A stretch of 64,000 nucleotides of DNA, taken from contig CAVXEW010000009.1 in NCBI GenBank assembly GCA_963760965.1, positions 248,001-312,000 on the forward strand. Reading direction: 5' to 3'. Under the pieces are notes generated by a model. That model was not told the DNA's origin. It worked only from the letters and a program-made list of their open reading frames with translations, and searched no databases. The DNA comes from Pararhizobium_B sp963760965 (lineage in GTDB: Bacteria > Pseudomonadota > Alphaproteobacteria > Rhizobiales > Rhizobiaceae). Each line of letters begins with the position of its first letter. The first letter of the stretch is position 1. Positions 17,790-27,730 of the stretch are shown piece after piece. Made by a program: the position numbers and the translations under genes.

Positions 17790-18796
17790 GGGGCCGATCC
17801 CTCCGCTGCGCCGGCAGGCTGGCGGTGCAGGCCGCTGCGCCTGAGCATATCGAGGAATTCCTTCAGCCGCATCTGGCGGTAGGCCGGAACGTCCATGCCC
17901 TCGTACTCGTAGAAACCCCGGCCGTCGCGAAGACCGTTGCGCCCTTCCGCCATGTTGCGCCGGACAACCTCGGGCGCGGCGAACCGATCGTCCTTCATCG
18001 CTTCCGTCATGTAGCGGCTCGCATGATAGAGGATGTCGCCACCGCCCCAGTCGATGAACTCCAGGAGGCCGAGAACGGCGAAGCGGAAGCCGAAGCCGTA
18101 CCGCACAGCCTTGTCGACCTCCTCGGCCGAAGCCACGCCCTCCTCGACCAGCCGGGCCGCCTCGTTCATCGCGAGTGCCTGGATGCGCGGCACGATATAT
18201 CCGGGCGACGCCCGGCAGACGACCGGCACCTTTCCGATCCCCTCGAGCAGCGCCTTCAGGCGGGAAACGACCGCCGGCTCCGTCTCGTCCGTCGGACTGA
18301 CTTCCACGAGCGGCACCAGGAAGGCCGGATTGAGCCAGTGGGCATTGAGGAAAGTTGCCGGCCTTCCGCTCCAGCCGGCGAGCTGCGTCGAAAGGTAGGT
18401 GGAGGTCGTCGACGCCACGATGGCGGCCGGATCGGCGAAGCCATCGATCAGCGCGAGCCCTTCGCGCTTGGCCTCATCCGTCTCCGGCACCGCCTCGAAG
18501 ACGAACCCGGCTTCGCGCAGTCCCTCTCCGGCCTGTTCAAGCGGAAAGAGCGATATGCGCGCGAGAATGCCCTCGATGGCGGCGGGGTCGAAGCCTCCAA
18601 GGGCCGCAACACTTTCGAGCGAGCCGCGGATTTCCGCGATGACTCCCTGGAAATACTGCTCCCGGACCTGCCCCTCGCGCGGCTTGGCATCGATCAGGTG
18701 CACATCGTGGCCCGAATATGCGAAGCAGTGGGCCATGCCCCGGCCCATTCGGCCGGCGCCGACGCAGGCGACGATCGGGCGCGCGCGGTCCGCCAT
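17786..18796 (-). CDS. 3-hydroxyacyl-CoA dehydrogenase
   Basis: NAD-dependent 3-hydroxyacyl-CoA dehydrogenase of 336 residues. The Rossmann motif GAGRMGRGMA is near the N-terminus; the catalytic histidine lies in NAHWLNPAFLVPLVEV, and the helix GYIVPRIQALAMNEA carries the expected asparagine. The ATG at 18796 is chosen because the longer frame overlaps the previous gene. It could oxidise a hydroxyacyl-CoA made in the side-chain or ring-degradation branch. Its stop overlaps the reductase start (ATGA). Confidence 0.87.
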   Translation of the reverse strand: MADRARPIVACVGAGRMGRGMAHCFAYSGHDVHLIDAKPREGQVREQYFQGVIAEIRGSLESVAALGGFDPAAIEGILARISLFPLEQAGEGLREAGFVFEAVPETDEAKREGLALIDGFADPAAIVASTTSTYLSTQLAGWSGRPATFLNAHWLNPAFLVPLVEVSPTDETEPAVVSRLKALLEGIGKVPVVCRASPGYIVPRIQALAMNEAARLVEEGVASAEEVDKAVRYGFGFRFAVLGLLEFIDWGGGDILYHASRYMTEAMKDDRFAAPEVVRRNMAEGRNGLRDGRGFYEYEGMDVPAYRQMRLKEFLDMLRRSGLHRQPAGAAEGSAP

Positions 18797-18798
18797 GG

Positions 18799-19878
18799 TC
18801 AAAGCCCCTGGTTCAGCATTGTCCGCATGTCGGCGCGTGTCGCCGCTGAAAGACCGAGGCTCTCCAGCGTCCGCCCGCTGCTGCGGAAGTCGTTGCCCGT
18901 CGCCGCGCCCGCGATTGCCAGCAATCCGGCCGCGACGGGCACCGGCGTCTCCGCCCATTCTCCGACCGAAACGAGGAAGGCCAGCCCCAGCCCGACGTCC
19001 TCGAGCATGTACCGGTGCGTCGCGAGGTCCAGATGCTCGTGCCAGTCCCCCGAATCGACCAGCTTGTCGTGCGCCAGGTTGCCGTACATCCAGTTCGACG
19101 TGCTGTAGTGATCGGCGAGCGGAAAGTGCGGTGCGGCGTAGCCGAGCGCCTGCCTGACGGCGATCCGTTCCGCATCGAGCGCATCATGGACCCGCCGGAT
19201 CGACGGCTGCGTTCCCTCGTTGTGGATATCCCAGCGGTCGAAGTGCTCGATCGGTCCGGCGTTCATCAGGATCAGCGGAGGATGGATGATCGGGCCGGCA
19301 TTCATCAACGCCGCCGAGAGACCGTCCTCGACCGGCTCGATCGCATTCGGAAATGCCAGACCGATGACCTCGAGCGCACGCTTCCCGTGACGCGCTGGGA
19401 AAACCCCCGTCGGAAGCCGCGTGGCCCGCGTGGTTATCGCCACCTCGTCTTCGCCGTGCCTGCGCGTCAGCCACGGCAGCGTGCCGGTCTCTGCAATGGC
19501 GATGTCCGCGGTGCAGCCGCTGTCGCGCAAGACCTTCGTCATCAGGCAGGACCCGAAGGTCCCGGGCGGCAGGAAGATCACCTGTCCGTCGGCGAGATAC
19601 GGCGCCAGCCGGCGGGCGAGGTCCTCCTGCGCGAAGGCCGGCACCGGCGCGACGATGAGGTCGGCGCCGCCGACAGCCGCTTCAAGGTCGTCCGTGACCA
19701 TGGAGATCGGAACGTCGCGCTCCCCTTTCGAGTCGCGCAGCCTGAGGGTCCGGGTCTGGAGCACCCTGCCGAAGGCCTGCCCGTCGCGCCGCCAGAAGCG
19801 CACGGCATGCCCCGCCTCGCTCAGGTCGACCGCCGCCGCATGCGATCCGTTGCCTCCGCCAAGTACTGCGATTTCCAT
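18799..19878 (-). CDS. NAD/NADP octopine/nopaline dehydrogenase family protein
   Basis: A 359-residue protein with an N-terminal Rossmann domain (VLGGGNGSHAAA, residues about 5-16) and a C-terminal octopine-dehydrogenase domain containing GPIIHPPLILMNAG, with the histidine used by opine dehydrogenases. The start at 19878 puts the Gly-rich loop at the normal distance from the N-terminus; a start at 19935 would cross the operator. It is the first gene of the Rieske operon, 35 bases from a degenerate copy of the shared operator. Opine dehydrogenases act reductively on 2-oxoacids and amino acids or oxidise the conjugates. A role with an aromatic or imino intermediate is possible; the real substrate is unknown. 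Confidence 0.75.
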   Translation of the reverse strand: MEIAVLGGGNGSHAAAVDLSEAGHAVRFWRRDGQAFGRVLQTRTLRLRDSKGERDVPISMVTDDLEAAVGGADLIVAPVPAFAQEDLARRLAPYLADGQVIFLPPGTFGSCLMTKVLRDSGCTADIAIAETGTLPWLTRRHGEDEVAITTRATRLPTGVFPARHGKRALEVIGLAFPNAIEPVEDGLSAALMNAGPIIHPPLILMNAGPIEHFDRWDIHNEGTQPSIRRVHDALDAERIAVRQALGYAAPHFPLADHYSTSNWMYGNLAHDKLVDSGDWHEHLDLATHRYMLEDVGLGLAFLVSVGEWAETPVPVAAGLLAIAGAATGNDFRSSGRTLESLGLSAATRADMRTMLNQGL

Positions 19879-19912
19879 CCGAACCCTCGTGATCTCTGAT
19901 AGCGCCAGTAAA

Positions 19913-19928
19913 TGCTTTAACCTTAAAG
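19913..19928 (+). promoter_or_regulatory. Putative operator, degenerate copy (site 2)
   Basis: Contains the perfect palindrome CTTTAA-CC-TTAAAG at 19915-19928, matching 10 of the 13 fixed positions of the TATTTTA-N3-TTAAAC motif. It lies 35 bases upstream of the minus-strand Rieske operon start (19878). With site 3 it sits in a 207-base divergent promoter region. Confidence 0.55.
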
Positions 19929-20037
19929 TTTTCAACCCCGTTCCTTCCGGTTTCTGCGGCTGCCCCCGGTTCTTTCCCGTCCCGCGCGGCCGGTTCGGTC
20001 ATCTCCGGGGTTGTCTCTTGAACGAGAAGGTGCAATT

Positions 20038-20053
20038 GTTTAAGCCTAAAATA
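20038..20053 (-). promoter_or_regulatory. Putative MarR-type operator, TATTTTA-N3-TTAAAC (site 3)
   Basis: Exact motif on the minus strand (TATTTTAGGCTTAAAC), 33 bases upstream of the SDR/MarR operon start at 20086. Its place directly before the operon encoding a MarR protein suggests autoregulation. Confidence 0.62.
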
Positions 20054-20085
20054 TATACCGCCTCCAGTAATTTCGGACCATCGTC

Positions 20086-20850
20086 TTGCCGCAACCCGTC
20101 GAACCTCGTCATGTTCTCGTCACCGGAGCCACCCGCGGGATCGGCTTCGAGATCGCCAGTGCCTTCGTTGCTGCGGGCGCGCGGGTTACCGTGCTCGGGC
20201 GCACGGACGACAGCGCCCGCGCGGCGGCCGGGAAACTGGGCGCTGCAGGCCACGTCCACGCCGATGTCACGGACGCCGAGGCCATGAGCTCGGCGCTGGC
20301 GGGAGCCGAGGCGGCAAGGGGCGGCATCGACATTCTCGTCAACAATGCCGGCGGTGCCGAGACCGCGCCCGTCGCAAGGACCGACGTGGCGACGTTGCGT
20401 GCCATGATGGCGCTCAACGTCGAGCCCGTGCTGACGGCGACGCGGGCTGTCCTGCCGGGCATGATCGATCGGAAGTTCGGACGCATCGTCACCATTGCCT
20501 CGACGGCGGGCCTCAAGGGATACGCATACGTTTCGGCCTATTGCGCGGCCAAGCATGCCGCGGTCGGGCTGACGAAGGCGATCGCGCTTGAGACGGCGGG
20601 AACCGGCGTGACGGTCAATGCGGTCTGCCCCGGCTACAGCGATACCGATCTTGTCGGCCGGTCCCTGGACAAGCTCCAGCAGAAGACCGGACGGGCACGC
20701 GAGGACCTCCTCAAGTCCTTTACGCGGCAGAATCCGCTCGGCCGGCTGATCGAGCCGCGCGAGGTGGCCAATGCCGTCTTGTGGTTGGCGGACGAGGACG
20801 CCTCGGCTATCACCGGGCAGACGATCGCGGTTGCCGGAGGTGAAATATGA
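20086..20850 (+). CDS. Short-chain dehydrogenase/reductase (3-hydroxyacyl-CoA dehydrogenase-like)
   Basis: Classical SDR of 254 residues: cofactor loop VTGATRGIGFEIA, NNAGG, catalytic serine region TIASTAGLKG, YCAAK (YxxxK) and C-terminal ITGQTIAVAGGEI. It most resembles SDRs acting on 3-hydroxybutyrate or 3-hydroxyacyl-CoA. The start codon is TTG at 20086 with only a weak ribosome-binding site; no better in-frame start precedes the Gly-rich loop. It is the first gene of a five-gene operon that fits beta-oxidation-like processing of the dearomatised 2-aminobenzoyl-CoA ring (inference). Confidence 0.85.
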   Translation: MPQPVEPRHVLVTGATRGIGFEIASAFVAAGARVTVLGRTDDSARAAAGKLGAAGHVHADVTDAEAMSSALAGAEAARGGIDILVNNAGGAETAPVARTDVATLRAMMALNVEPVLTATRAVLPGMIDRKFGRIVTIASTAGLKGYAYVSAYCAAKHAAVGLTKAIALETAGTGVTVNAVCPGYSDTDLVGRSLDKLQQKTGRAREDLLKSFTRQNPLGRLIEPREVANAVLWLADEDASAITGQTIAVAGGEI

Positions 20851-21389
20851 CGGATTCGCCGGGCGTATCGACGCACGAGCACATCGACGCGGAATACGCA
20901 CTCAGGGAAAATCCTCACGACCACAAGACGGAGCTGCGCTTGTGGCTCAGGCTTCTCACCTGCGCCAACCTCATCGAGGCCGAGATCCGCAAGCGGCTGC
21001 GGGAGCGCTTCGACACCACCCTGCCCCGTTTCGATCTCATGGCGCAGCTCTATCGCTCGGAGGAAGGGATGCTGCTCGGCGAGCTGTCGCAGCGCATGAT
21101 GGTCTCGAACGGCAACGTCACCGGCCTCGTCGACCGCCTGACCCAGGAGGGCCTCATCGAACGAAGGGTGACCGAGGCCGACAGGCGCGCCGTGCGCGTT
21201 TGCATGACGGATCGTGGCCGGAGCGTCTTTTCGGAGATGGCCGAAGCGCATGGCGACTGGATCTCCGAAATGCTCCGGGAACTGAGCGAAACCGACCAGG
21301 AGCGCCTGTGGAACAGGTTGGGCGGATTGAAGAAATCCGTCCGCGGCGCGCTGACGGAAGGCAAGAACGGACGGAGGAAGCCGAAGTGA
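20847..21389 (+). CDS. MarR family transcriptional regulator
   Basis: A 180-residue winged-helix regulator. The MarR domain spans about residues 30-165, with the recognition helix region LGELSQRMMVSNGNVTGLVD and the wing DRRAVRVCMTDRG. The ATG at 20847 overlaps the SDR stop and follows GGAGG. MarR proteins of aromatic-CoA pathways (for example BadR, HcaR and CouR types) are often repressors released by an aryl-CoA, and auxin-responsive MarR proteins are also known. It is the best candidate to bind the TATTTTA-N3-TTAAAC sites; its inducer could be 2-aminobenzoyl-CoA or indole-3-acetate (inference). Confidence 0.88.
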   Translation: MTDSPGVSTHEHIDAEYALRENPHDHKTELRLWLRLLTCANLIEAEIRKRLRERFDTTLPRFDLMAQLYRSEEGMLLGELSQRMMVSNGNVTGLVDRLTQEGLIERRVTEADRRAVRVCMTDRGRSVFSEMAEAHGDWISEMLRELSETDQERLWNRLGGLKKSVRGALTEGKNGRRKPK

Positions 21390-22219
21390 AACGCCAGAAC
21401 GCGATTGCCGCCCCGCTGTCGTCATTCGAGCCCGCGCATTTCATGCTGTCGATCGAGGATGGCACGGCGACCGTGACGCTAAACCGACCGGAGCGCAAGA
21501 ATCCGCTGACCTTCGAGAGCTATGCCGAACTGCGCGACACGTTCCACGCGCTGCGCTTCGACGATACGATCAAGACCGTCATCATCACCGGCGCCGGCGG
21601 CAACTTCTCCAGCGGCGGCGACGTCTTCGAGATCATCGAGCCGCTGACGAAGCTCGAGGCCGCCGAGCTTCACGCCTTCACGACGATGACGGGAGACCTC
21701 GTCAAGGAAATGCGCGCCTGCACCCAGCCGGTGATCAGCGCCGTCGAGGGCATTTGCGCAGGCGCCGGCGCGATCATCGCCATGGCCTCCGACATGCGCA
21801 TGGCCGGCGAAGGCGCCAGGGTCGCCTTTCTCTTCAATCGGGTCGGCCTTGCCGGGTGCGACATGGGCGCCTGCGCGATCCTGCCGAGGATCATCGGCCA
21901 GGGGCGCGCCTCCGAACTGCTCTACACCGGCCGCTTCATGAGCGCCGAGGAAGGCGAGCGCTGGGGGTTCTTCAACCGGCTGACGCCCGCCGGCGGGGCG
22001 CTGGAAGCGGCCAGGGAACTGGCGGCGACCCTCAACGACGGCCCGACCTATGCGAACTCCGTCACCAAGAAAATGCTGCAGATGGAATGGGCGATGGGCG
22101 TCGACGAGGCGATAGACGCGGAAGCGATCGCCCAGGCGCTGTGCATGAAGACCGGAGACTTCCGCCGCGCCTTCGAGGCTTTCGCCGCCAAGCGCAAGCC
22201 CGCCTTCGAAGGCGACTGA
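21386..22219 (+). CDS. Crotonase/enoyl-CoA hydratase family protein without the canonical glutamates
   Basis: Crotonase-fold protein of 277 residues. The oxyanion-hole segments are present (NFSSGGDVFE; EGICAGAGAIIAMA). The two catalytic glutamates of classical enoyl-CoA hydratase align with Ile130 and Arg152, so simple hydration by that mechanism is unlikely; Asp159 in GLAGCDMGAC is a candidate acid. The start is GTG at 21386, overlapping the marR stop and preceded by GGAGG; an ATG further upstream would run through marR. In this operon it could isomerise, hydrate or hydrolyse the cyclic CoA ester made by the anthraniloyl-CoA monooxygenase. Confidence 0.84.
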   Translation: MKRQNAIAAPLSSFEPAHFMLSIEDGTATVTLNRPERKNPLTFESYAELRDTFHALRFDDTIKTVIITGAGGNFSSGGDVFEIIEPLTKLEAAELHAFTTMTGDLVKEMRACTQPVISAVEGICAGAGAIIAMASDMRMAGEGARVAFLFNRVGLAGCDMGACAILPRIIGQGRASELLYTGRFMSAEEGERWGFFNRLTPAGGALEAARELAATLNDGPTYANSVTKKMLQMEWAMGVDEAIDAEAIAQALCMKTGDFRRAFEAFAAKRKPAFEGD

Positions 22220-22220
22220 C

Positions 22221-23383
<1,163 letters not shown>

Positions 23384-23384
<1 letters not shown>

Positions 23385-23839
23385 TGGCGTCGAGACAGAT
23401 GGGAGATCAATCCGTGGGCACATCCGGTGCTTCTGCAGGAGGGGAAAGCCTGCGCATACTTCAACCCAAGGGCTGGAGGCAGCCCAAGGGCTACGCCAAC
23501 GGGGTCATGGGCCGCGGGACGATCGTGATGACCGGCGGCCTGATCGGCTGGGATGGCGAGCAGGTCCTGGCCGAGGGGTTTCTCGGCCAGGTAGAGCAGA
23601 CGTTGCGCAACGTCGTGGCCGTGCTTGCCGAGGCCGATGCCGGACCCGAGCACATCGCACGGCTGACCTGGTACGTCCGCAGCATCGACACCTATCGCAA
23701 TTCGCTCAAGGATCTGGCGCCGATCTACCGCTCCGTCCTTGGTCGCCATTATCCGGCGATGGCCCTCGTGCAGGTCGCCGACCTTGTCGAGCGGGATGCC
23801 CTGGTCGAAATCGAGGCGACCGCCATCGTTCCCGACTGA
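23384..23839 (+). CDS. RidA (YjgF/YER057c/UK114) family enamine deaminase-like protein
   Basis: A 151-residue RidA-fold protein, slightly long because of an N-terminal extension. The C-terminal half shows the family pattern, ending in ALVEIEATA. The substrate-carboxylate arginine of archetypal RidA (in a PARxxVxV context) is Met126 here (YPAMALVQV). RidA proteins hydrolyse enamines/imines to ketones and ammonia; loss of that arginine would fit a CoA thioester substrate in place of a free imino acid. The start is the TAATG overlap with the acyl-CoA dehydrogenase. It may remove the amino group after ring reduction of 2-aminobenzoyl-CoA (inference). Confidence 0.83.
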
Positions 23840-23989
23840 GACCGCCGGCCCCCGCCCGACGTCGCAGCCGCGGTCTTCGCTCACGAGCTCCGCCGGCTGC
23901 CAGCGTGGCGAGCAGCTCCCGCCCTGCGGCAGGTCGACTGCGCGGCAATGCAGCATTTTAGCCTCCGGCTTTCGCTGCTCTGCACAATA

Positions 23990-24007
23990 TTTTTGCAGAG
24001 GCAAAAA
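23990..24007. repeat. AT-rich inverted repeat TTTTTGC-N4-GCAAAAA
   Basis: Perfect 7-base arms around AGAG. The symmetry continues outward with one bulged base (CAAT on the left, ATTG on the right). It could be a second operator for the transporter operon or a weak terminator for the upstream operon; it lacks a GC-rich stem. Confidence 0.4.
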
Positions 24008-24059
24008 TTGCTCACGAACCCCTTGGCAAACCGGCAACTTCGTCATTTAATGGCCAAGT

Positions 24060-24075
24060 TATTTTAACCTTAAAC
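24060..24075 (+). promoter_or_regulatory. Putative MarR-type operator, TATTTTA-N3-TTAAAC (site 4)
   Basis: Exact copy (TATTTTAACCTTAAAC) 137 bases upstream of the substrate-binding protein start at 24213. It shares the palindromic core TTTAACCTTAAA with site 2. This ties the transporter to the same predicted regulon. Confidence 0.62.
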
Positions 24076-24212
24076 CAACGGGAACGGCGCAGGCGGTGAA
24101 AAGAGGTCAGGTCCCGGCGTAACGCGGGGACGAGCAAGAACGGCCCGAGCCCCCAATGCCACAGACCGCGAAGGGCGAAACGCCCGGCGGACACGAACTG
24201 GAGGGACTGGAC

Positions 24213-25748
24213 ATGACCGAAACGACAAGGCGCGACTTCCTGCAACTCGCCGGCGCCGGCGTGGTGCTGGCGACTTTCCTCAGGGGCGGGATCGCGCATG
24301 CCGCCGACAGCGACACCGTGACGATCGCCTACAACGTCAACCTGCCCGCCTGGGACCCGACGGTCGGCCCGTCGGCCGTCAACCCGACGATTCAGGCGAT
24401 CTACCGCAGCGTTTTCGACCAGTATATCGGCCAGAAGCCGGACCTCTCCTTCGAGCCGGGCCTCCTGACCGAATGGGGCTGGAACGACGACAAGACGAAA
24501 GTGTGGATGAACGTCCGAGAGGGCGTGAAGTGGCACGACGGCTCCGACCTCACGCCCGAGGACGTGGTCTGGTCGCTCCAGCGCGCGGGCGACCAGAAGA
24601 CCGGCAATCCGATACAGTTCGTCTGGTCGACCATCGGCAACTTCAAGGTCGACGGGAACAAGATCACAGCCGACGTCAAGTCCTACGACCCGACGCTGTT
24701 CAAGTGGATGGCCTTCCTGACCGGCTATGTCATGCCCAAGGCCTACTACGGGAAAGTCGGCTCCGAGGGCTTCGAGAAGAAGCCGGTCGGCAGCGGACCC
24801 TACATGGTCGACGAATTCCAGTCGAACGGCTTCCTGAGGCTGAAGCGCAATCCGCATTACTGGGGGAAGAAGCCGGCTTTCGAGACGGTCATCTTCAAGT
24901 TCGTCCCCGATCCCACCAGCCGCGTGGCCGAGGTGGAGAGCGGCGGCTCCGACGTCACCCTGCAGATACCCTACGAGGAATACGACCGGCTGACGAAGAG
25001 CGGCAAGTTCGACGGAACCTGCGAGCCCGTTTCCGACATCGGCATGATCTTCATCAACAACGTGCCTCCGCTGCTCGACAAGAACGTCCGCCTTGCCGCC
25101 ACGCACGCGATCGACAAGAAGGCAATCATCAAGCGCCTCCTGCGCGGCTACGGCGTGCCGATCGATACGCTGGAGGCCCCCGGCTACCTTGCCTACGATC
25201 CGTCGATCAAGGTGCCCTACGATCCGGCGATGGCGAAGAAGCTCCTCGCCAAGAGCGGTTTCTCGCCGAAGAAGCCGGTCAAGGTGACGATCCAGACGAC
25301 GCGCGGCTACATGCCGAAGGACTATGAAATGATCCAGGCGATCGTGGGCATGTGGCGCAAGGTTGGCATCGACGCGAATATCGAGGTCTACGAGATCGCC
25401 AAGCACTTCGAATTGCGCGCGGCCGACAAGCTGGCTCCGTTCGCCTTCTACAACTGGGGCAACGCCATCGGCGACCCGGCGACATCGACCGGCTTCGCCA
25501 TGTTCGGCCCGAGCCCGCATTCGGTCTGGAACACGGACGATCTCGATTCGAAGATCGGTCCCCTGTGGGGCGAAAAGGACGAGAAGAAGCGGATCGCCGG
25601 CTGGAAGGCGGTCGACAAGTACATCGCCGAACAGGGCTACGTGCTGCCGCTCCTGCAATACGCCCAGCCGATCGTGTTCCGCAAAGGCCTGAACGTGACG
25701 CCGAACAAGTCCGAGGCGCTTCAGCCGACGCTCGTCAGCAAGGCCTGA
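24213..25748 (+). CDS. ABC transporter substrate-binding protein, peptide/nickel family (SBP_bac_5), Tat-exported
   Basis: Periplasmic binding protein of 511 residues. The N-terminus has a twin-arginine signal (TTRRDFLQLAGAG) and a likely cleavage site after AHA. The SBP_bac_5 fold is supported by GVKWHDGSDLTPEDVVWS near residue 105 and SGPYMVDEF. The start at 24213 is chosen because GGAGGG lies 9-14 bases upstream and it gives a standard Tat signal; an ATG at 24156 would add 19 unrelated residues. It heads a five-gene importer operon. Members of this family bind peptides, opines, nickel chelates or other small molecules; the operator suggests a substrate linked to the aromatic pathway. Confidence 0.87.
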   Translation: MTETTRRDFLQLAGAGVVLATFLRGGIAHAADSDTVTIAYNVNLPAWDPTVGPSAVNPTIQAIYRSVFDQYIGQKPDLSFEPGLLTEWGWNDDKTKVWMNVREGVKWHDGSDLTPEDVVWSLQRAGDQKTGNPIQFVWSTIGNFKVDGNKITADVKSYDPTLFKWMAFLTGYVMPKAYYGKVGSEGFEKKPVGSGPYMVDEFQSNGFLRLKRNPHYWGKKPAFETVIFKFVPDPTSRVAEVESGGSDVTLQIPYEEYDRLTKSGKFDGTCEPVSDIGMIFINNVPPLLDKNVRLAATHAIDKKAIIKRLLRGYGVPIDTLEAPGYLAYDPSIKVPYDPAMAKKLLAKSGFSPKKPVKVTIQTTRGYMPKDYEMIQAIVGMWRKVGIDANIEVYEIAKHFELRAADKLAPFAFYNWGNAIGDPATSTGFAMFGPSPHSVWNTDDLDSKIGPLWGEKDEKKRIAGWKAVDKYIAEQGYVLPLLQYAQPIVFRKGLNVTPNKSEALQPTLVSKA

Positions 25749-25764
25749 TGCGAACCGCAAAGGA

Positions 25765-25786
25765 GCGGACGGCTTCGGCCGTCCGC
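25765..25786 (+). terminator. Intercistronic hairpin with UUCG loop after the binding-protein gene
   Basis: Perfect 9-base stem GCGGACGGC/GCCGTCCGC around TTCG, 16 bases after the stop, followed by ATTT but no long T run. It probably stabilises the upstream mRNA or partly terminates transcription, so that the binding protein is made in excess of the permeases. Confidence 0.65.
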
Positions 25787-25794
25787 ATTTGCCG

Positions 25795-26802
25795 ATGCAC
25801 GCCCTGACCGCTCTCAGAAAGACGCTCGCCGCCGCCGTCACCCTGTTCGGCGTCGCCGTCGTGACCTTCGTGCTCCTGCGCGTCGTGCCTGGCGATCCGA
25901 TCGCCATGATGATCGCGCCGGGCGCCAGCGATGCCGACATTGCGCGGCTGAGGGCGAGCTACGGTCTGGACAAGACGATCCCGGAGCAGTTCGTGATCTG
26001 GCTGCAGCATGCCTTGCGCGGCGACTTCGGCACCTCGATCTCGATGCGGCAGGACGTCATGGGACTCATCGGCAATCGATTGCCGGCGACGATCGAGCTG
26101 ACGCTGCTGGCCCTCGCCGTCGCGCTGGTGCTGGGCATCGGCACCGCCGTTCTCGCCACTCTCTCCCGCCGCTCCTGGCCCGGCGCGCTGATCGACAACG
26201 GAAACGGCATCCTGCTCGCCGTGCCGGACTTCGTCTGGGCGCTCGCCTTCGTCATTCTCTTCGGCGTCGCCCTGCCGATCCTGCCGATCTCCGGACGCGT
26301 CGACCCGCGCCTGTCCTATGACTTCCTCACCGGCTTCACGCTGATCGAGAGCGTCCTGCGCCTGCGTCTCGACATAGCCGGCAACGTGTTCAGCCACATG
26401 ATCATGCCGGCGATGGCGCTCGCGCTGCCGCTCGCTGCGGTCATCCTGCGCGTGCTCAAGGCCGCCCTGGAAACCGAACAGCACCAGGACTACGCGCTGC
26501 TTGCGCGGATCCGCGGCATGTCCCGCCTGCGCGTGATCGTCCAGGAAACCTTGCGCAACGCCCTGATCCCGACGCTGGCCCTCACGGGCGTGCAGTTCAC
26601 CTTCATGTTCGGCGGCACCGTCATCGTCGAGCGGATCTTCGGCTATCCCGGCATAGGCAACCTGGCGATCGACGCGATAGTCAACCGGGACCTGCCGCTG
26701 ATCCAGGGGCTGATTCTCACCTTCGGCCTGATCTTCATCCTCATCAATCTCGCCGTCGAAGCTTCCTTCGCACTTCTCAATCCACGGCTCCGCCATGGCT
26801 GA
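25795..26802 (+). CDS. Peptide-type ABC transporter permease (DppB family)
   Basis: Inner-membrane permease of 335 residues with about six membrane segments. The N-terminal segment LLRVVPGDPIAMMI is typical of DppB/OppB, and the EAA-like cytoplasmic loop LLARIRGMSRLRVIVQE is at about 234-250. ATG at 25795 is preferred; TTG at 25789 is an alternative. It overlaps the second permease gene by eight bases. Confidence 0.9.
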   Translation: MHALTALRKTLAAAVTLFGVAVVTFVLLRVVPGDPIAMMIAPGASDADIARLRASYGLDKTIPEQFVIWLQHALRGDFGTSISMRQDVMGLIGNRLPATIELTLLALAVALVLGIGTAVLATLSRRSWPGALIDNGNGILLAVPDFVWALAFVILFGVALPILPISGRVDPRLSYDFLTGFTLIESVLRLRLDIAGNVFSHMIMPAMALALPLAAVILRVLKAALETEQHQDYALLARIRGMSRLRVIVQETLRNALIPTLALTGVQFTFMFGGTVIVERIFGYPGIGNLAIDAIVNRDLPLIQGLILTFGLIFILINLAVEASFALLNPRLRHG

Positions 26803-27730
26803 GGCGACGGTTTCCACCATGGACCAGACGGAACTTCAGGACCTGGCCGAAGGCGTCCGCGCTTCTCACGACCGGCACCGGCACCACGGCCCTCTCGGTC
26901 CGCTGGGCGAGGAGCCGCGCGTGCTCTTTGCCGGCGGCTTCATCCTGCTGCTCGTCTTCGCGGCGATCTTCGCGCCATGGGTCGCCCCGCACGACCCGCA
27001 GACCCAGGACCTCATGCTCAACACGCTGCCGCCGGCCTGGAGCCCGGATGCCGAGCCCGGCTACTGGCTTGGCACCGACAGCCTCGGCCGCGACGTGCTC
27101 TCTCGGATGATCTACGGATCGCGCGTCGCGCTGACGGTCGCCTTCGTCGCCGCGGTCGGCGCAGGCATCATCGGCACGGTCCTCGGCCTCCTCTCGGGTT
27201 TCTTCGGCCGCTGGATCGACGCGACCGTCTCGCGCCTCGTGGATATCTGGATGGCGTTTCCCCCGGTCCTCCTGTCGATCCTGCTCGTCGCCGTGCTGGG
27301 CAGCGGGCTGTCGTCCGTGATCATCGCCATCGTCGTGATCGACTGGACGCGCTTCTGCCGGGTGGTGCGGGCCGAAGCGCTGCAGCAGGAGCGGATGGAC
27401 TACGTCGACGCGGCCGTTACGCTCGGCATGTCGCGATGGCGGATCCTCTTGCGCGAAGTCCTGCCGAACGTTCTGCCGGTGGTGCTGGTGCTGCTCAGCC
27501 TCGAGATGGGCATCGCGGTCATCGTAGAAGCCGTGCTGTCATTCGTCGGCCTTTCCGTATCGTCGGGCACGCCGACCTGGGGCGGAATGATCGCCGACGG
27601 CCGGCAGATCATCTACCAGGCATGGTGGGTGCTCGCCTTCCCGCTCTGCCTGCTGTTCCTCACGGTGCTCGCCTTCAACCAGCTCGGCAACGGATTGCGC
27701 CGGCTTCTGGATCCGCTGGCCCGCCGATGA
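26795..27730 (+). CDS. Peptide-type ABC transporter permease (DppC family)
   Basis: Second permease, 311 residues. A polar N-terminal stretch with a histidine-rich patch (HDRHRHHG, about 25-32) precedes the first membrane segment. The DppC hallmark LGTDSLGRDVLSR is at about 92-104, and the EAA loop AAVTLGMSRWRILLREVLPN follows. Overlaps with both neighbouring genes indicate translational coupling. Confidence 0.9.
   Translation: MAEATVSTMDQTELQDLAEGVRASHDRHRHHGPLGPLGEEPRVLFAGGFILLLVFAAIFAPWVAPHDPQTQDLMLNTLPPAWSPDAEPGYWLGTDSLGRDVLSRMIYGSRVALTVAFVAAVGAGIIGTVLGLLSGFFGRWIDATVSRLVDIWMAFPPVLLSILLVAVLGSGLSSVIIAIVVIDWTRFCRVVRAEALQQERMDYVDAAVTLGMSRWRILLREVLPNVLPVVLVLLSLEMGIAVIVEAVLSFVGLSVSSGTPTWGGMIADGRQIIYQAWWVLAFPLCLLFLTVLAFNQLGNGLRRLLDPLARR

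Larger units (their letters stand above)
23840..24212. other. Intergenic region upstream of the peptide-type ABC transporter
   Basis: No convincing gene. The left part is GC-rich and featureless. The right part turns AT-rich from about 23950 and contains an inverted repeat (23990-24007) and operator site 4 (24060-24075). An in-frame ATG at 24156 could extend the next gene, but it lacks a good ribosome-binding site. Confidence 0.6.

Noticed and set aside
24156..24212. Upstream start for the peptide-type binding protein
   Set aside because: It would put 19 residues in front of a standard Tat signal and lacks a ribosome-binding site.
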